A DNA stretch of 32,083 nucleotides from Candidatus Amesbacteria bacterium GW2011_GWA1_47_20 (GCA_001002405.1 LCOA01000003.1:1-32083), one strand, 5' to 3'; counted from the stretch's first letter, positions 20,760 to 28,215 are shown. The notes: a model not told the origin generated them from the sequence alone. Numbers and translations are program-made.

Positions 20760-21422
20760 ATGGTAACGGCTGTGATTTTTGATTTGGACGGGACGGTGTT
20801 GGATAACGAACATAAATGGGAGATGGTTTTTGCCAGAGTTGCTCAGTTGAACAGCTTACCAGTTAATCAGGGACGATGGGTGCATACGCCGGGGATTGGA
20901 GTGCGGCCGAATTGGGAGAAACTGGTGGGGAAGGGGGAATTGGCGGAAAAGTTGACGAGTGAGACTTATTCCGAATATGCCAAACAGGACGACGAGGTAA
21001 AGGTAACACCGGGGGTAGAAGAAATGGTGGCGGAGGCAAAAGATCAAGGTTGGCTGACAGCGCTAGCCACGGGTACGAGCTGGAATGTAGTGGAAAAGGA
21101 GCTGGAGCAGTTGAATTTGTGGTTGGCGTTTGACGTGACGACGACGGGGGAGGAAGTGATCTTTAACAAGCCGGATCCGGAAATCTATACGTTGACGGTG
21201 CAGAAATTGGGAGTGGATCCTGAAAGTTGTTGGGTGATTGAGGATTCTCTGGCAGGAGTGAAATCTGCGGTGGCAGCAGGGATGACGGTGATGGGGCTGG
21301 TAAGTGATTACGCCAGTGCGGAAGAGCTGAAAAAGGCTGGGGCAAAAGAGGTAGTGGACAGCTTGGCGGAAGCGGTGGTATTATTGCGCGAGTATGGCGA
21401 AAAAGAACGAGGAAGTAATTGA
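20760..21422 (+). CDS. HAD-superfamily phosphatase (beta-phosphoglucomutase-like)
   Basis: 220 aa. Motif I FDLDGTVLDNE (nucleophile and general acid Asp), an alpha-helical cap, motif II LATGTS, motif III Lys in FNKPDPEIY, motif IV WVIEDSLAGVKSAVAAGM. This is subfamily IA with a C1 cap, likely acting on a small phosphorylated metabolite; the substrate cannot be told. TGaTAAAAT (20745-20753) ends 6 nt before ATG 20760. The end overlaps the next gene by 29 bp. Confidence 0.9.
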   Translation: MVTAVIFDLDGTVLDNEHKWEMVFARVAQLNSLPVNQGRWVHTPGIGVRPNWEKLVGKGELAEKLTSETYSEYAKQDDEVKVTPGVEEMVAEAKDQGWLTALATGTSWNVVEKELEQLNLWLAFDVTTTGEEVIFNKPDPEIYTLTVQKLGVDPESCWVIEDSLAGVKSAVAAGMTVMGLVSDYASAEELKKAGAKEVVDSLAEAVVLLREYGEKERGSN

Positions 21423-21900
21423 GTTGTGGGTGACTTGGCAGAAAGTGGCGGCGGTGGCATTACTATTGGGGTTGTTTTGGTACAGAACGAACTCGTGGCC
21501 GGTGGTAGCGGTGGTGAATGGTGTCCCGGTTACCAGGTTTGAACTAAATCAGTTGATGTATGAGAAAGTGGGTCAGGATGCGATTGAAGATCTGTTGACG
21601 GACAAGATTATAAACCAAGAAATTATCAGTCGGAGAATTAAAGTGACCGATGGTGAAGTGGCTGACAAGTTGAAAAACTTGAAACAACAGATTGGGTCAG
21701 AAGAAGGTTATCAGCAAGCGCTGGCGATTCAGGGCATGACTGAAGCTCAATTGCTGGGGAGGATTAAATTGCAACTAGCATTGGAAAAAATGGTAGATCC
21801 CTCGACTGATTCGGCTAAGCTGCAGCAGGCGGTGGGAGATTTGGTGCAATCTTGGAGAGAGAAAGCGATTGTGTGGAGAGTTACTTCCGGGCAAAAATAA
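21394..21900 (+). CDS. Membrane-anchored SurA-N-like protein
   Basis: 168 aa. One N-terminal membrane helix (WQKVAAVALLLGLFWY) is followed by VVAVVNGVPVTRFELNQLMY, the opening of SurA/PrsA-type chaperone domains, then a helical region (EDLLTDKIINQEIISRRIKV). The PPIase (parvulin) domain that would normally follow is missing. It is likely a holdase for exported proteins; this is inferred. Its last 20 bp overlap the convergent glycosidase gene. Confidence 0.8.
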   Translation: MAKKNEEVIELWVTWQKVAAVALLLGLFWYRTNSWPVVAVVNGVPVTRFELNQLMYEKVGQDAIEDLLTDKIINQEIISRRIKVTDGEVADKLKNLKQQIGSEEGYQQALAIQGMTEAQLLGRIKLQLALEKMVDPSTDSAKLQQAVGDLVQSWREKAIVWRVTSGQK

Positions 21901-22714
21901 TAGCGTTGGGGAGGGCCCGACCTGGGCCAAATACGTAGCGGCCGGTGTAGTAAAGTGTAGTAGAACCGCCGGTGTCTAAGTTGAGTGCGCCCGTGGCGCC
22001 GAGAGCCTTGAATATATAGGCAAACTGCTGCATATTGACGGAGGGGGCGATGACTACCAGGAGGCGGTTGGTGTCGATGACGCCGATGCCGACTTTGGTG
22101 CTTACGGCGCGCTGCTTGTCCGACAGGCCGGATTGGTTGTCGTCGATTTGGACGTTGCCCCCGTCTACCAGTCCTGGGTAATTGATGATGCCGGCGGTGA
22201 GTCCGCCGCCGAAGCCGGAGGAATTGTTGAGGTAGTGAGCTCCGCCGCCGTCAGTATAGACGATGGCCCGGCGATTGGACCAGCCCAACTTGTCTGCCTG
22301 GGACCATTTGGACAGTCTGGAGATGTATACCGGAAAATCGAAGGTGTTTTTCTTGGATTGACAATCGGGGTAAGTAGCTGGACAGAAATATGTACCGTTG
22401 ACACCGGCAAAGCCGCCATTTTTGGCCACAAACTCGGCCAAAGAGAGGACGGGACAGTTGTCTGAACAATCGGAGTCGGAAGATACGTCGGTGAGCATTC
22501 TGGTTCCGGTCATGTCCAGAGAGAGGATGGTGGCCCGGAAATTGCCTTTGTCGGTTTTGACGGTGGCGGTGGTAATGCCGGCTCCCGGGGGACCTTGGAT
22601 AACCGGTGGTATGGTAGGAGAGGGCTTGGGAGTGGGGGTAGGTGAGGGCGTGGGAATGGGAGAGGTTTGGAGGAGGGAGAGGATAAGAGAGAAAAAGGCA
22701 ATGAGGGTTGACAT
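21881..22714 (-). CDS. Exported phosphodiester glycosidase-like protein (NAGPA family)
   Basis: About 277 aa. An N-terminal signal (MSTLIAFFSLILSLL) is followed by a Pro/Thr/Ser linker (TPSPTPTPKPSPT). The C-terminal domain has the family marks FVAKNGGFAGVNGTYF, a cysteine pair, RAIVYTDGGG, IGVIDTNRLLVVIA, and ALNLDTGGSTTLYY. This family cleaves N-acetylglucosamine-1-phosphodiester and related bonds in envelope glycopolymers. Two in-frame ATGs lie at 22720 and 22714; the second is preferred because a TACTAT box (22726-22721) is 6 nt upstream of it. It is transcribed against its neighbours and diverges from the LytR_C gene. Confidence 0.85.
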   Translation of the reverse strand: MSTLIAFFSLILSLLQTSPIPTPSPTPTPKPSPTIPPVIQGPPGAGITTATVKTDKGNFRATILSLDMTGTRMLTDVSSDSDCSDNCPVLSLAEFVAKNGGFAGVNGTYFCPATYPDCQSKKNTFDFPVYISRLSKWSQADKLGWSNRRAIVYTDGGGAHYLNNSSGFGGGLTAGIINYPGLVDGGNVQIDDNQSGLSDKQRAVSTKVGIGVIDTNRLLVVIAPSVNMQQFAYIFKALGATGALNLDTGGSTTLYYTGRYVFGPGRALPNAIIFARK

Positions 22715-22749
22715 TGACATATAGTAACAAATTCTTTAAGCTGAATGTA

Positions 22750-23373
22750 ATGCCTGCGAAGAAAGACAAAGTAAGTGAGGAAGTAATTACCGAAGTGGAG
22801 GTGGAGGAACCTGCAGAGGCGAAGCCGATTTTGGAGCCACAGGTAGTGGAGGCTCCTCCGACGGTAGAACCTGTGAAGGAAGACGTGCCGCCAGCGGTGC
22901 AGGTGGTTTCCGAAGAGCCCAAAAAGGAGAATGGGTGGTTGTGGATATTGGTGGCTTTTGTATTGGGGGCTTTGGTAGGAACTGTCTCTGGATATTTAGT
23001 TGCGAAAACTCAAAAACTCCAAAACGCAAAAACTCAAACTACTGTGGCACAGACCAGTCCCACCCCTTCTCCCAGTCCTGCCACTGACGTTAAAAGGGCA
23101 GATTTGAAAGTCCAGGTATTGAATGGGAGTGGAGTTGCGGGAGCCGCGGCTAAGGCCAAAACTATGTTGGAAGGATTGGGCTATGTGGATGTGGCAGCGG
23201 GTAATGCCGACGGTGATTTTGCCGAAACGGAAATTGCCGTTAAAGACGGCCAGACGGCGGTGTATGAACTAGTGAAGAAAGACGTTGAGGACGAATATAC
23301 CTTGGCTACGGAAGCGGCGAGTCTGGATGCGGATTCAGATTATGATGCGGTGATCACCCTGGGGGCGGAGTAA
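22750..23373 (+). CDS. Membrane-anchored LytR_C-domain protein
   Basis: 207 aa from ATG 22750 (upstream in-frame codons overlap the divergent promoter region). The cytoplasmic acidic/Pro-rich N-terminus (EVITEVEVEEPAEAKPILEP) is followed by one membrane helix (WLWILVAFVLGALVGTVSGY) and a linker (AKTQKLQNAKTQTTVAQTS) coded by CAAAAACTC words. The C-terminal LytR_C domain starts LKVQVLNGSGVAGAAAKAKT and ends SDYDAVITLG. The domain is also present in the pilus-operon protein at 10368. TTGACA (22714-22719) with a 17-nt spacer to TAAGCT (22737-22742), 7 nt from the ATG, may be its promoter. Confidence 0.8.
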   Translation: MPAKKDKVSEEVITEVEVEEPAEAKPILEPQVVEAPPTVEPVKEDVPPAVQVVSEEPKKENGWLWILVAFVLGALVGTVSGYLVAKTQKLQNAKTQTTVAQTSPTPSPSPATDVKRADLKVQVLNGSGVAGAAAKAKTMLEGLGYVDVAAGNADGDFAETEIAVKDGQTAVYELVKKDVEDEYTLATEAASLDADSDYDAVITLGAE

Positions 23374-23375
23374 AG

Positions 23376-23387
23376 TATAATTCGGGT
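23376..23387 (+). promoter_or_regulatory. TATAAT 6 nt before the ychF 5' stub
   Basis: A perfect TATAAT (23376-23381) begins 2 nt after the preceding stop and precedes ATG 23388 by 6 nt. This promoter looks intact although the gene behind it is not. Confidence 0.7.
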
Positions 23388-23516
23388 ATGGGATTATCAG
23401 TAGGAATCGTGGGGTTGCCGAATGTGGGCCCCACGCCAGCTTACCTCCTCCCGAGGTCTACGTCCTCGCGTCGGAGGGGCGCTTTTGAGGGGCTCGACGT
23501 TTGCACACTGATTTAG
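23388..23516 (+). pseudogene. 5' remnant of a second ychF (14 codons)
   Basis: From ATG 23388 it reads MGLSVGIVGLPNVG, matching the start of intact YchF (MGLEIGIVGLPNVG), then departs at 23430 into unrelated sequence and stops at 23514-23516. Residues 6-14 are identical in both copies, yet all nine codons differ synonymously. This argues against a recent duplication. Its 3' partner is at 24765-24788. Confidence 0.8.
23430..23510 (+). other. Inserted hairpin-rich sequence between ychF stub and ychF
   Basis: GC-rich stretch unlike its surroundings. CCGAGG and CCTCG flank TCTACGT (inner stem), and CCTCC/GGAGG add an outer stem (about 23447-23478). No gene. It begins exactly where homology of the stub with ychF ends. 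Confidence 0.5.
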
Positions 23517-23533
23517 GTAGTAAAATGTAGATC

Positions 23534-24397
23534 ATGGGATTAGAGATTGGTATAGTTGGTTTACCCAACGTCGGAAAGTCCACGTTGTTTAATGCGCTGC
23601 TGAAGAAACAACAGGCATTGGTGGCCAATTACCCATTTGCCACGATTGAGCCAAACGTGGGCATTGTGCCGGTGCCGGATCCACGTTTGGCAATTCTTGC
23701 AAACGTGGTAAAGACGGAAAAAATAGTTCCGGCGACGGTGAAGTTTGTGGATATTGCGGGGTTGGTTAAAGGAGCGAGTCAGGGTGAAGGACTAGGTAAT
23801 AAGTTTCTGGCTCACATTCGAGAAGTAGACGCGGTTTTGTATTTAATACGGGACTTTGACGATGAGAATATTATTCGTGCGGGATCAACAAATCCCAAAG
23901 ATGATTACGAGATTTTGAAATTGGAATTAGAACTGGGCAATATCGTTAACAAGCCGGAAATAGTGGTTTTAAATACCGATGAAGATAAACTGACGGGTGA
24001 GGGCCTAAGGATTTGTGCAAAGCTGGAAGAGGAGTTGGCGGCGCTTTCGGAGGAGGAACAGAAGGAGTACTTAAAGCAGCTGGGCATAGAGAAGACGGGT
24101 TTGGAGAGGGTGATTGCGGCTGCGTTTGATATTTTGGGATTGATGACATTTTTGACGGCGGGAGAGATCGAAGCTCGGGCGTGGACCATTAAAAATGGAA
24201 CTAAGGCTCCAGCGGCCGCCGGAGTAATTCATACTGATTTTGCCAAGAATTTCATTAAAGCAGATGTAGTAAATTGGGAGGATTTTGTGAAATTCGGGGG
24301 GTGGGTGGGGGCGCGGGAAGTGGGGAAAGTGCGGCTGGAAGGCCGGGATTACGTGATGCGAGAAGGCGACGTGGTTGAATTTAAGGTGGGAGTTTAA
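23534..24397 (+). CDS. ychF: YchF/OLA1-type GTPase-like ATPase lacking its helical domain
   Basis: 287 aa; the usual length is ~363. P-loop GLPNVGKS at 9-16, G3 DIAGLVKGASQGEGLGN, G4-like region VLNTDED (E. coli NVNED), and the C-terminal TGS-like domain RAWTIKNGTKAPAAAGVIHT to GDVVEFKVGV. The helical (coiled-coil) insertion that normally lies between ELALADL and KPTMYI is missing: here ELELGNIVNKPEIVVL joins directly. YchF binds ribosomes and prefers ATP; the helical domain contributes to that surface. TAAAAT (23521-23526) is 7 nt before ATG 23534. The gene sits between 5' and 3' remnants of another ychF. Confidence 0.92.
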   Translation: MGLEIGIVGLPNVGKSTLFNALLKKQQALVANYPFATIEPNVGIVPVPDPRLAILANVVKTEKIVPATVKFVDIAGLVKGASQGEGLGNKFLAHIREVDAVLYLIRDFDDENIIRAGSTNPKDDYEILKLELELGNIVNKPEIVVLNTDEDKLTGEGLRICAKLEEELAALSEEEQKEYLKQLGIEKTGLERVIAAAFDILGLMTFLTAGEIEARAWTIKNGTKAPAAAGVIHTDFAKNFIKADVVNWEDFVKFGGWVGAREVGKVRLEGRDYVMREGDVVEFKVGV

Positions 24398-24726
24398 AGA
24401 CCTGGGGCCTCTGGAGGAGTATTATTGTTAGGTCTCATTAATATGGCATATATGAAGGCATACGGACCTATTTCCCAAAGTACATTTTTGATCGGACATA
24501 CATACTCAGCGTGCCCATCTCTATCTCCCTCATGACGATATAGAACTATACCCTCGTCGTCTTGTCTGCTTCCGCCAAATTTTGCGTCACAGGAAGCTAC
24601 AGGTTCCAGTCCAAGGTCGATGGCAAACCAAATGGCGTCTTGAGAATGAACCGTGGGGGGCAACGCCTCTATTGAGTCACCGCTAAATCCCATAGACTCA
24701 AGTGCGTCTTTAAAGCAATTAGCCAT
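24394..24726 (-). CDS. Hypothetical protein inside the ychF cassette
   Basis: 110 aa, soluble. It begins MANCFKDALESMGFSGDSIE and has a central GLEPVASCDAKFGGSRQDD, two Cys beside each other's context, and HAEYVCPIKNVLWEIGPYAF. No family recognised. TATACT (24738-24733) lies 6 nt before ATG 24726, a typical promoter of this window. It converges on ychF with a 4-bp overlap of the ends, and lies between ychF and the 3' remnant of the other copy. Confidence 0.65.
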   Translation of the reverse strand: MANCFKDALESMGFSGDSIEALPPTVHSQDAIWFAIDLGLEPVASCDAKFGGSRQDDEGIVLYRHEGDRDGHAEYVCPIKNVLWEIGPYAFIYAILMRPNNNTPPEAPGL

Positions 24727-24764
24727 GTTTTGAGTATAACCTATAGTAACGATTATTGCAATTG

Positions 24765-24788
24765 GTGGAATTTAAGGTGGGGGTGTAA
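24765..24788 (+). pseudogene. 3' remnant of a second ychF (last 7 codons plus stop)
   Basis: Reads VEFKVGV-stop, the same residues that end the intact ychF (24374-24397), with 21 of 24 bases equal. It lies 377 bp beyond the intact stop and directly before the leaderless promoter of the next gene, where the original ychF end would be expected. Confidence 0.75.
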
Positions 24789-24798
24789 AATCCCTCTC

Positions 24799-24999
24799 AT
24801 GGCAATTCGAGTAGAACTCGCTGGTTCCTTCTTGGAGGCGGCAGAATTTTTGGATGATGTGAGTGCCAAGATTCAGGGGAATGGTGACAATTTGCCGATT
24901 CAAGTTCTCCGACTTTTAGTCTCTGTACCGCCGTGGGTTATGTCGTATTTCTGCATTGAGATGCATCACACGTTGAGTAACACTAACACTGAGGTTTGA
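24799..24999 (+). CDS. Small hypothetical protein
   Basis: 66 aa. TAAAAT (24786-24791), overlapping the stop of the ychF remnant, is 7 nt before ATG 24799. The sequence is MAIRVELAGSFLEAAEFLDD, then IQVLRLLVSVPPWVMSYFCI, ending TLSNTNTEV. It is moderately hydrophobic in the middle without a clean membrane helix. The promoter arrangement supports a real gene; no family recognised. Confidence 0.55.
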   Translation: MAIRVELAGSFLEAAEFLDDVSAKIQGNGDNLPIQVLRLLVSVPPWVMSYFCIEMHHTLSNTNTEV

Positions 25000-25025
25000 A
25001 ATTTTCGTTAAATTCTTGTTATAAT
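24996..25025 (+). promoter_or_regulatory. Promoter of rpsF-ssb-rpsR (leaderless)
   Basis: TTGAAA (24996-25001), 18-nt spacer, extended -10 TGtTATAAT (25017-25025), 7 nt to ATG 25033. The -35 overlaps the preceding stop codon. Confidence 0.75.
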
Positions 25026-25032
25026 CAGGGTC

Positions 25033-25299
25033 ATGAATAAGTATGACTTGACGGTTTTGGTTAAAAAGGCGGAGGGTGTCGAGGCAAAAATTGAGAAATT
25101 AGTAAAAGCCCTAGAGGGTAAACTGGGAAAGTTTACGGAGATGGGTAAGAAACAATTGGCGTATCCGATTGCCAAAACCCGGGAAGCGATATTTTTGAAT
25201 TGGGTGGTTGAAATTCCGGAGGCGGGGGTGGTACAATTGACCAAGAAGTTAACTATAGATAAAGAGATTTTGCGACATTTGTGTCTACGCGTTCGTTAA
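25033..25299 (+). CDS. rpsF: 30S ribosomal protein S6
   Basis: 88 aa. MNKYDLTVLVKKAEGVEAKI, LGKFTEMGKKQLAYPIAKTR and AIFLNWVVEIPEAGVVQLTK fit S6, which pairs with S18 on the platform of the small subunit. It is slightly shorter than the usual 95-100 aa. It overlaps ssb by 19 bp. Confidence 0.93.
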   Translation: MNKYDLTVLVKKAEGVEAKIEKLVKALEGKLGKFTEMGKKQLAYPIAKTREAIFLNWVVEIPEAGVVQLTKKLTIDKEILRHLCLRVR

Positions 25300-25706
25300 A
25301 TAAAGTTCAGCTGATTGGAAATCTAACCCGGGATCCGGAGCTGCGGTATACGCCCCAGGGGACTGCTGTGTGTACTTTGGGTATGGCGACTAACCGGACG
25401 TGGGTGACGGAATCTGGGGAGAAGCGGGAAGAGACAGAATTTCACCGCATTGTGGCGTGGAACAAGCTGGCTGAACTATGCAGCCAGCTGCTGTTTAAGG
25501 GTCGGAGAGTGTACGTTGAAGGCCGATTGCAGACGCGGCAGTGGACGGGCCAGGATGGTCAACCTCGGCAGGCGACGGAAATTGTGATTGAGGATATGCT
25601 GGTACTTGATAATAAAAGACAAGATGGAGTTGAGGAAACACCTGTTGCTGAAGTAGCTCCTGCTCCTGCACCTGAAGCGGCAGTAGCCGAGGATATCCCT
25701 TTCTAG
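25281..25706 (+). CDS. ssb: Single-stranded DNA-binding protein
   Basis: 141 aa, GTG start inside rpsF. The OB-fold core opens LNKVQLIGNLTRDPELRYTP and includes AVCTLGMATNRTW, FHRIVAWNKLAE and KGRRVYVEGRLQTRQW. A Pro/Ala linker then leads to the acidic tip EDIPF, which recruits partner proteins. The rpsF-ssb-rpsR order is classical. Confidence 0.95.
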   Translation: MSTRSLNKVQLIGNLTRDPELRYTPQGTAVCTLGMATNRTWVTESGEKREETEFHRIVAWNKLAELCSQLLFKGRRVYVEGRLQTRQWTGQDGQPRQATEIVIEDMLVLDNKRQDGVEETPVAEVAPAPAPEAAVAEDIPF

Positions 25707-25707
25707 C

Positions 25708-25938
25708 ATGTTGCAGAAGAAGAAAATTATCAGGGTGGCCAGGAATTGCCAGTTTTGCAAAGAGAAGAAAGAACCCAACTTTAAAGAAGTGGCGGGGCTG
25801 TCTAAATATATTTCAGAACGGGGACGGATTTTAAGTCACGACAGAACCGGGGTGTGTTCACGGCACCAAAGAGCATTGGCCACGGCAGTAAAGAGGGCTA
25901 GGCATTTGGCACTCTTGCCCTTTGTCTCCGGTCTGTAG
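25708..25938 (+). CDS. rpsR: 30S ribosomal protein S18
   Basis: 76 aa. RVARNCQFCKEKKEPNFKEV carries a CxxC, YISERGRILSHDRTGVCSRH carries the S18 core with a second Cys-His, then QRALATAVKRARHLALLPF. The Cys/His set suggests a zinc-bound S18. rplI (L9), which often follows, is absent and ctpA comes next. Confidence 0.95.
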   Translation: MLQKKKIIRVARNCQFCKEKKEPNFKEVAGLSKYISERGRILSHDRTGVCSRHQRALATAVKRARHLALLPFVSGL

Positions 25939-25952
25939 TAGAGTAATTAAAC

Positions 25953-27122
25953 ATGCGCAAGAATTTATGGATTGTAGTGTTGGTGGTGCTGGCGGGTTAT
26001 GGTGGGTTTTTGGTTGGGGAGCAAAAGCTGAAGTTAGAGATTAGAAATTGGAAACTAGATGTAGTCACTCGGGAGACGCCGAAAAGTACGGCGGCTGATT
26101 TTGGTTTGTTTTGGACAGTATGGGACAAGTTGAACGAGCAATACGTGGATAAATCTAAACTGGTCCCGCAAAAGATGGTGGAGGGCGCGATTTCGGGAAT
26201 GGTAGCGGCGGTGGGAGATCCATACACGGTGTTTTTGCCAACAGCGCAGAATAAAGAAGCCAAAGACGAGCTGGACGGAGTGTTTGAGGGGGTGGGGATC
26301 CAATTGGGATTTAAAGATAGTAAACTGGCCGTGGTGGCTCCTCTGGAGGGGACGCCAGCCAAAAGAGCTGGAGTGAAGGCGGGGGACCTGATAGTGCGCA
26401 TCAAGGACAAGTCTACGGAGGGAATGACTTTGCCGGAAGCGGTGAGTATGATTCGGGGGCCAAAGGGGACATCAGTGGAGTTGACATTGGTACGTAAAGG
26501 TGAAGACAAGCCTATTGAGGTGAGCCTGACGCGGGATACGATTTTAGTCAAAAGCGTGACCGTAGAATTTAAAGACGGGGTGGCGATTTTGAAATTAAAT
26601 AGGTTTGGCGACCGGACGCAGGAAGAATGGAATGAGGCGGTGGCTAAAATTAGGGATGAAAAGATCGTTTTGGATCTGAGGAATAATCCGGGAGGGTATT
26701 TGGATGGAGCGGTGTATATGGCCGGTGAGTTTTTGGCGCCCGGAAAAACGGTGGTGGTGCAGCAGTATGGCGATGGAACTAAGGAAAACCGGAGAGTGGA
26801 CCGCAATGGCAGATTGCTTAAAGCCAAATTGGTGGTGCTGGTAAACGAAGGTTCGGCCTCGGCGGCGGAGATTCTGGCAGGAGCTTTGCAGGACTACAAA
26901 AGGGCTAAGATTGTGGGCGTAAAGACTTTCGGTAAAGGCAGTGTGCAACAACCGGAAGATTTTCCCGGCGGAGCGGGGTTGCATGTAACAATCGCCAAGT
27001 GGCTGCGGCCCAGCGGAGAGTGGATTGATAAAATCGGCGTCAAACCGGAAGTGGAAGTAAAACCAGATGACAAAGACGAATCCCATGATTTACAATTAGA
27101 AAAAGCCGTGGAGATGCTATGA
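25953..27122 (+). CDS. ctpA: Carboxyl-terminal processing protease CtpA (S41)
   Basis: 389 aa. N-terminal membrane anchor (LWIVVLVVLAGYGGFLVG), then a linker coded by repeat words (LKLEIRNWKLDVV), then the S41 N-domain (FWTVWDKLNEQYVDKSKL and GDPYTVFLP). The PDZ domain is FEGVGIQLGFKDSKLAVVAP to KAGDLIVRI. The catalytic core has ILDLRNNPGG-like VLDLRNNPGGYL, the Ser motif NEGSASAAEILAGAL and the Lys motif TFGKGSVQ. It trims C-termini of exported proteins. TAGAGT (25939-25944) is 8 nt before the ATG. It overlaps htrA by ATGA (27119-27122), making a two-protease operon. Confidence 0.94.
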   Translation: MRKNLWIVVLVVLAGYGGFLVGEQKLKLEIRNWKLDVVTRETPKSTAADFGLFWTVWDKLNEQYVDKSKLVPQKMVEGAISGMVAAVGDPYTVFLPTAQNKEAKDELDGVFEGVGIQLGFKDSKLAVVAPLEGTPAKRAGVKAGDLIVRIKDKSTEGMTLPEAVSMIRGPKGTSVELTLVRKGEDKPIEVSLTRDTILVKSVTVEFKDGVAILKLNRFGDRTQEEWNEAVAKIRDEKIVLDLRNNPGGYLDGAVYMAGEFLAPGKTVVVQQYGDGTKENRRVDRNGRLLKAKLVVLVNEGSASAAEILAGALQDYKRAKIVGVKTFGKGSVQQPEDFPGGAGLHVTIAKWLRPSGEWIDKIGVKPEVEVKPDDKDESHDLQLEKAVEML

Positions 27123-28006
27123 AGACACTAGTCAGACTTGCCGTAGCTATACTTGTTATTGGGGCGGTTTTCGGCGGAGCGGTGGGAGACAGAATCTGGG
27201 GATACAAAATACTGGATAAATATTGGCCTAGATTAAAAACTCAAGAACTCCAAAACTCAAAAACTCAAATTGTGACGGAGGAGAATGTGGTAATTGAGGT
27301 GGCGGAAAAAGTAAGCCCAAGCGTGGTCACGGTGGGGATTAAAAAAACCCAGATATTTAGGGAGATTGACCCGTTTGATTTTTTTGGAATGGGGAGAATA
27401 CAGCAGAAGAAGGTCGAGCAAGACATCGGGACCGGATTTATTTTGACGGAAGACGGGTTGGTGGTGACGAATAAACACGTAGTTGGGGATACGCAAGCGA
27501 CTTACAAGATTGTAACTAAAGATGACAAGACATATGAGGTGCAGAAGATTTATCGGGATCCGGCCAATGATTTGGCGATTTTGAAAGTTGACGCCAAAGA
27601 ATTGAAACCTGTTGAGTTGGGAGATTCCAGCAAGCTTAAAGTGGGGCAGATGGTGATAGCCATCGGAACTGCTTTGGGTGAATTTAGACATACAGTTACC
27701 ACCGGAGTTGTATCCGGCTTGGGAAGGGGAATTACTGCTGGTAGCCCGCTGGAGGGAGCTGTAGAGCGGCTGGATAACGTGATTCAGACGGATGCGGCAA
27801 TTAACCCAGGGAATTCGGGAGGACCATTACTTAACTCCTCGGGTCAGGTGATCGGAGTAAATACTGCTATTTCTCCGGAAGGACAGAATATCGGATTTGC
27901 CATTCCTATTAACGTCATAAAGGACGCGATTGATAACTTTAATAAAACCGGCCAATTTAGCCGACCATATTTGGGGGTGCGGTACAGAATAAAACCGCGC
28001 TATTAA
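27119..28006 (+). CDS. HtrA/DegP-type serine protease (protease domain intact)
   Basis: 295 aa in the first frame. N-terminal anchor LAVAILVIGAVFGGAVG, then a linker LKTQELQNSKTQI coded by AACTC words. The trypsin-like domain has His ~120 (VVTNKHVVGD), Asp ~151 (PANDLAILKV) and Ser ~233 (NPGNSGGPLLN), all present. The reading frame breaks just after RPYLGVRY (~27985) and stops at 28006, so the PDZ domain is in another frame (separate entry). As written, it would be a PDZ-less exported protease. Coupled to ctpA. Confidence 0.88.
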   Translation: MKTLVRLAVAILVIGAVFGGAVGDRIWGYKILDKYWPRLKTQELQNSKTQIVTEENVVIEVAEKVSPSVVTVGIKKTQIFREIDPFDFFGMGRIQQKKVEQDIGTGFILTEDGLVVTNKHVVGDTQATYKIVTKDDKTYEVQKIYRDPANDLAILKVDAKELKPVELGDSSKLKVGQMVIAIGTALGEFRHTVTTGVVSGLGRGITAGSPLEGAVERLDNVIQTDAAINPGNSGGPLLNSSGQVIGVNTAISPEGQNIGFAIPINVIKDAIDNFNKTGQFSRPYLGVRYRIKPRY

Positions 28007-28215
28007 ACGAGGTACCGCAAGGGGCATACGTGCAGGAAGTTATCAAAGACTCACCTGCTGAAAAAGTCGGTGTGGCAGAGGGAGATATTATAATCAAGCC
28101 CAAAGATATCGCTGGGGAAGTGGGAAAACATAAGGTGGGTGACAAGATAGAAGTGGAAGTGTGGAGGGATGGAGAATCCAAGACCATGACAGTGACCCTA
28201 GAAGAGGCTAAGTAG
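27988..28215 (+). pseudogene. Frameshifted PDZ tail of the HtrA protease
   Basis: In a frame shifted by one relative to the protease, the DNA reads NKTALLNEVPQGAYVQEVIK and then SPAEKVGVAEGDIIIKPKDI, a PDZ domain that ends KTMTVTLEEAK at 28215. The carboxylate-binding region after EGDIII is also ~15 residues shorter than usual. A single-base change at about 27980-27990 would restore a ~365-aa HtrA; sequencing error, slippage or real decay are all possible. Confidence 0.7.

Noticed and set aside
23388-24397. Simple recent tandem duplication of the ychF 5' end
   Set aside because: All nine shared residues after the start are coded by different codons, and a matching 3' remnant lies on the other side of the intact gene.
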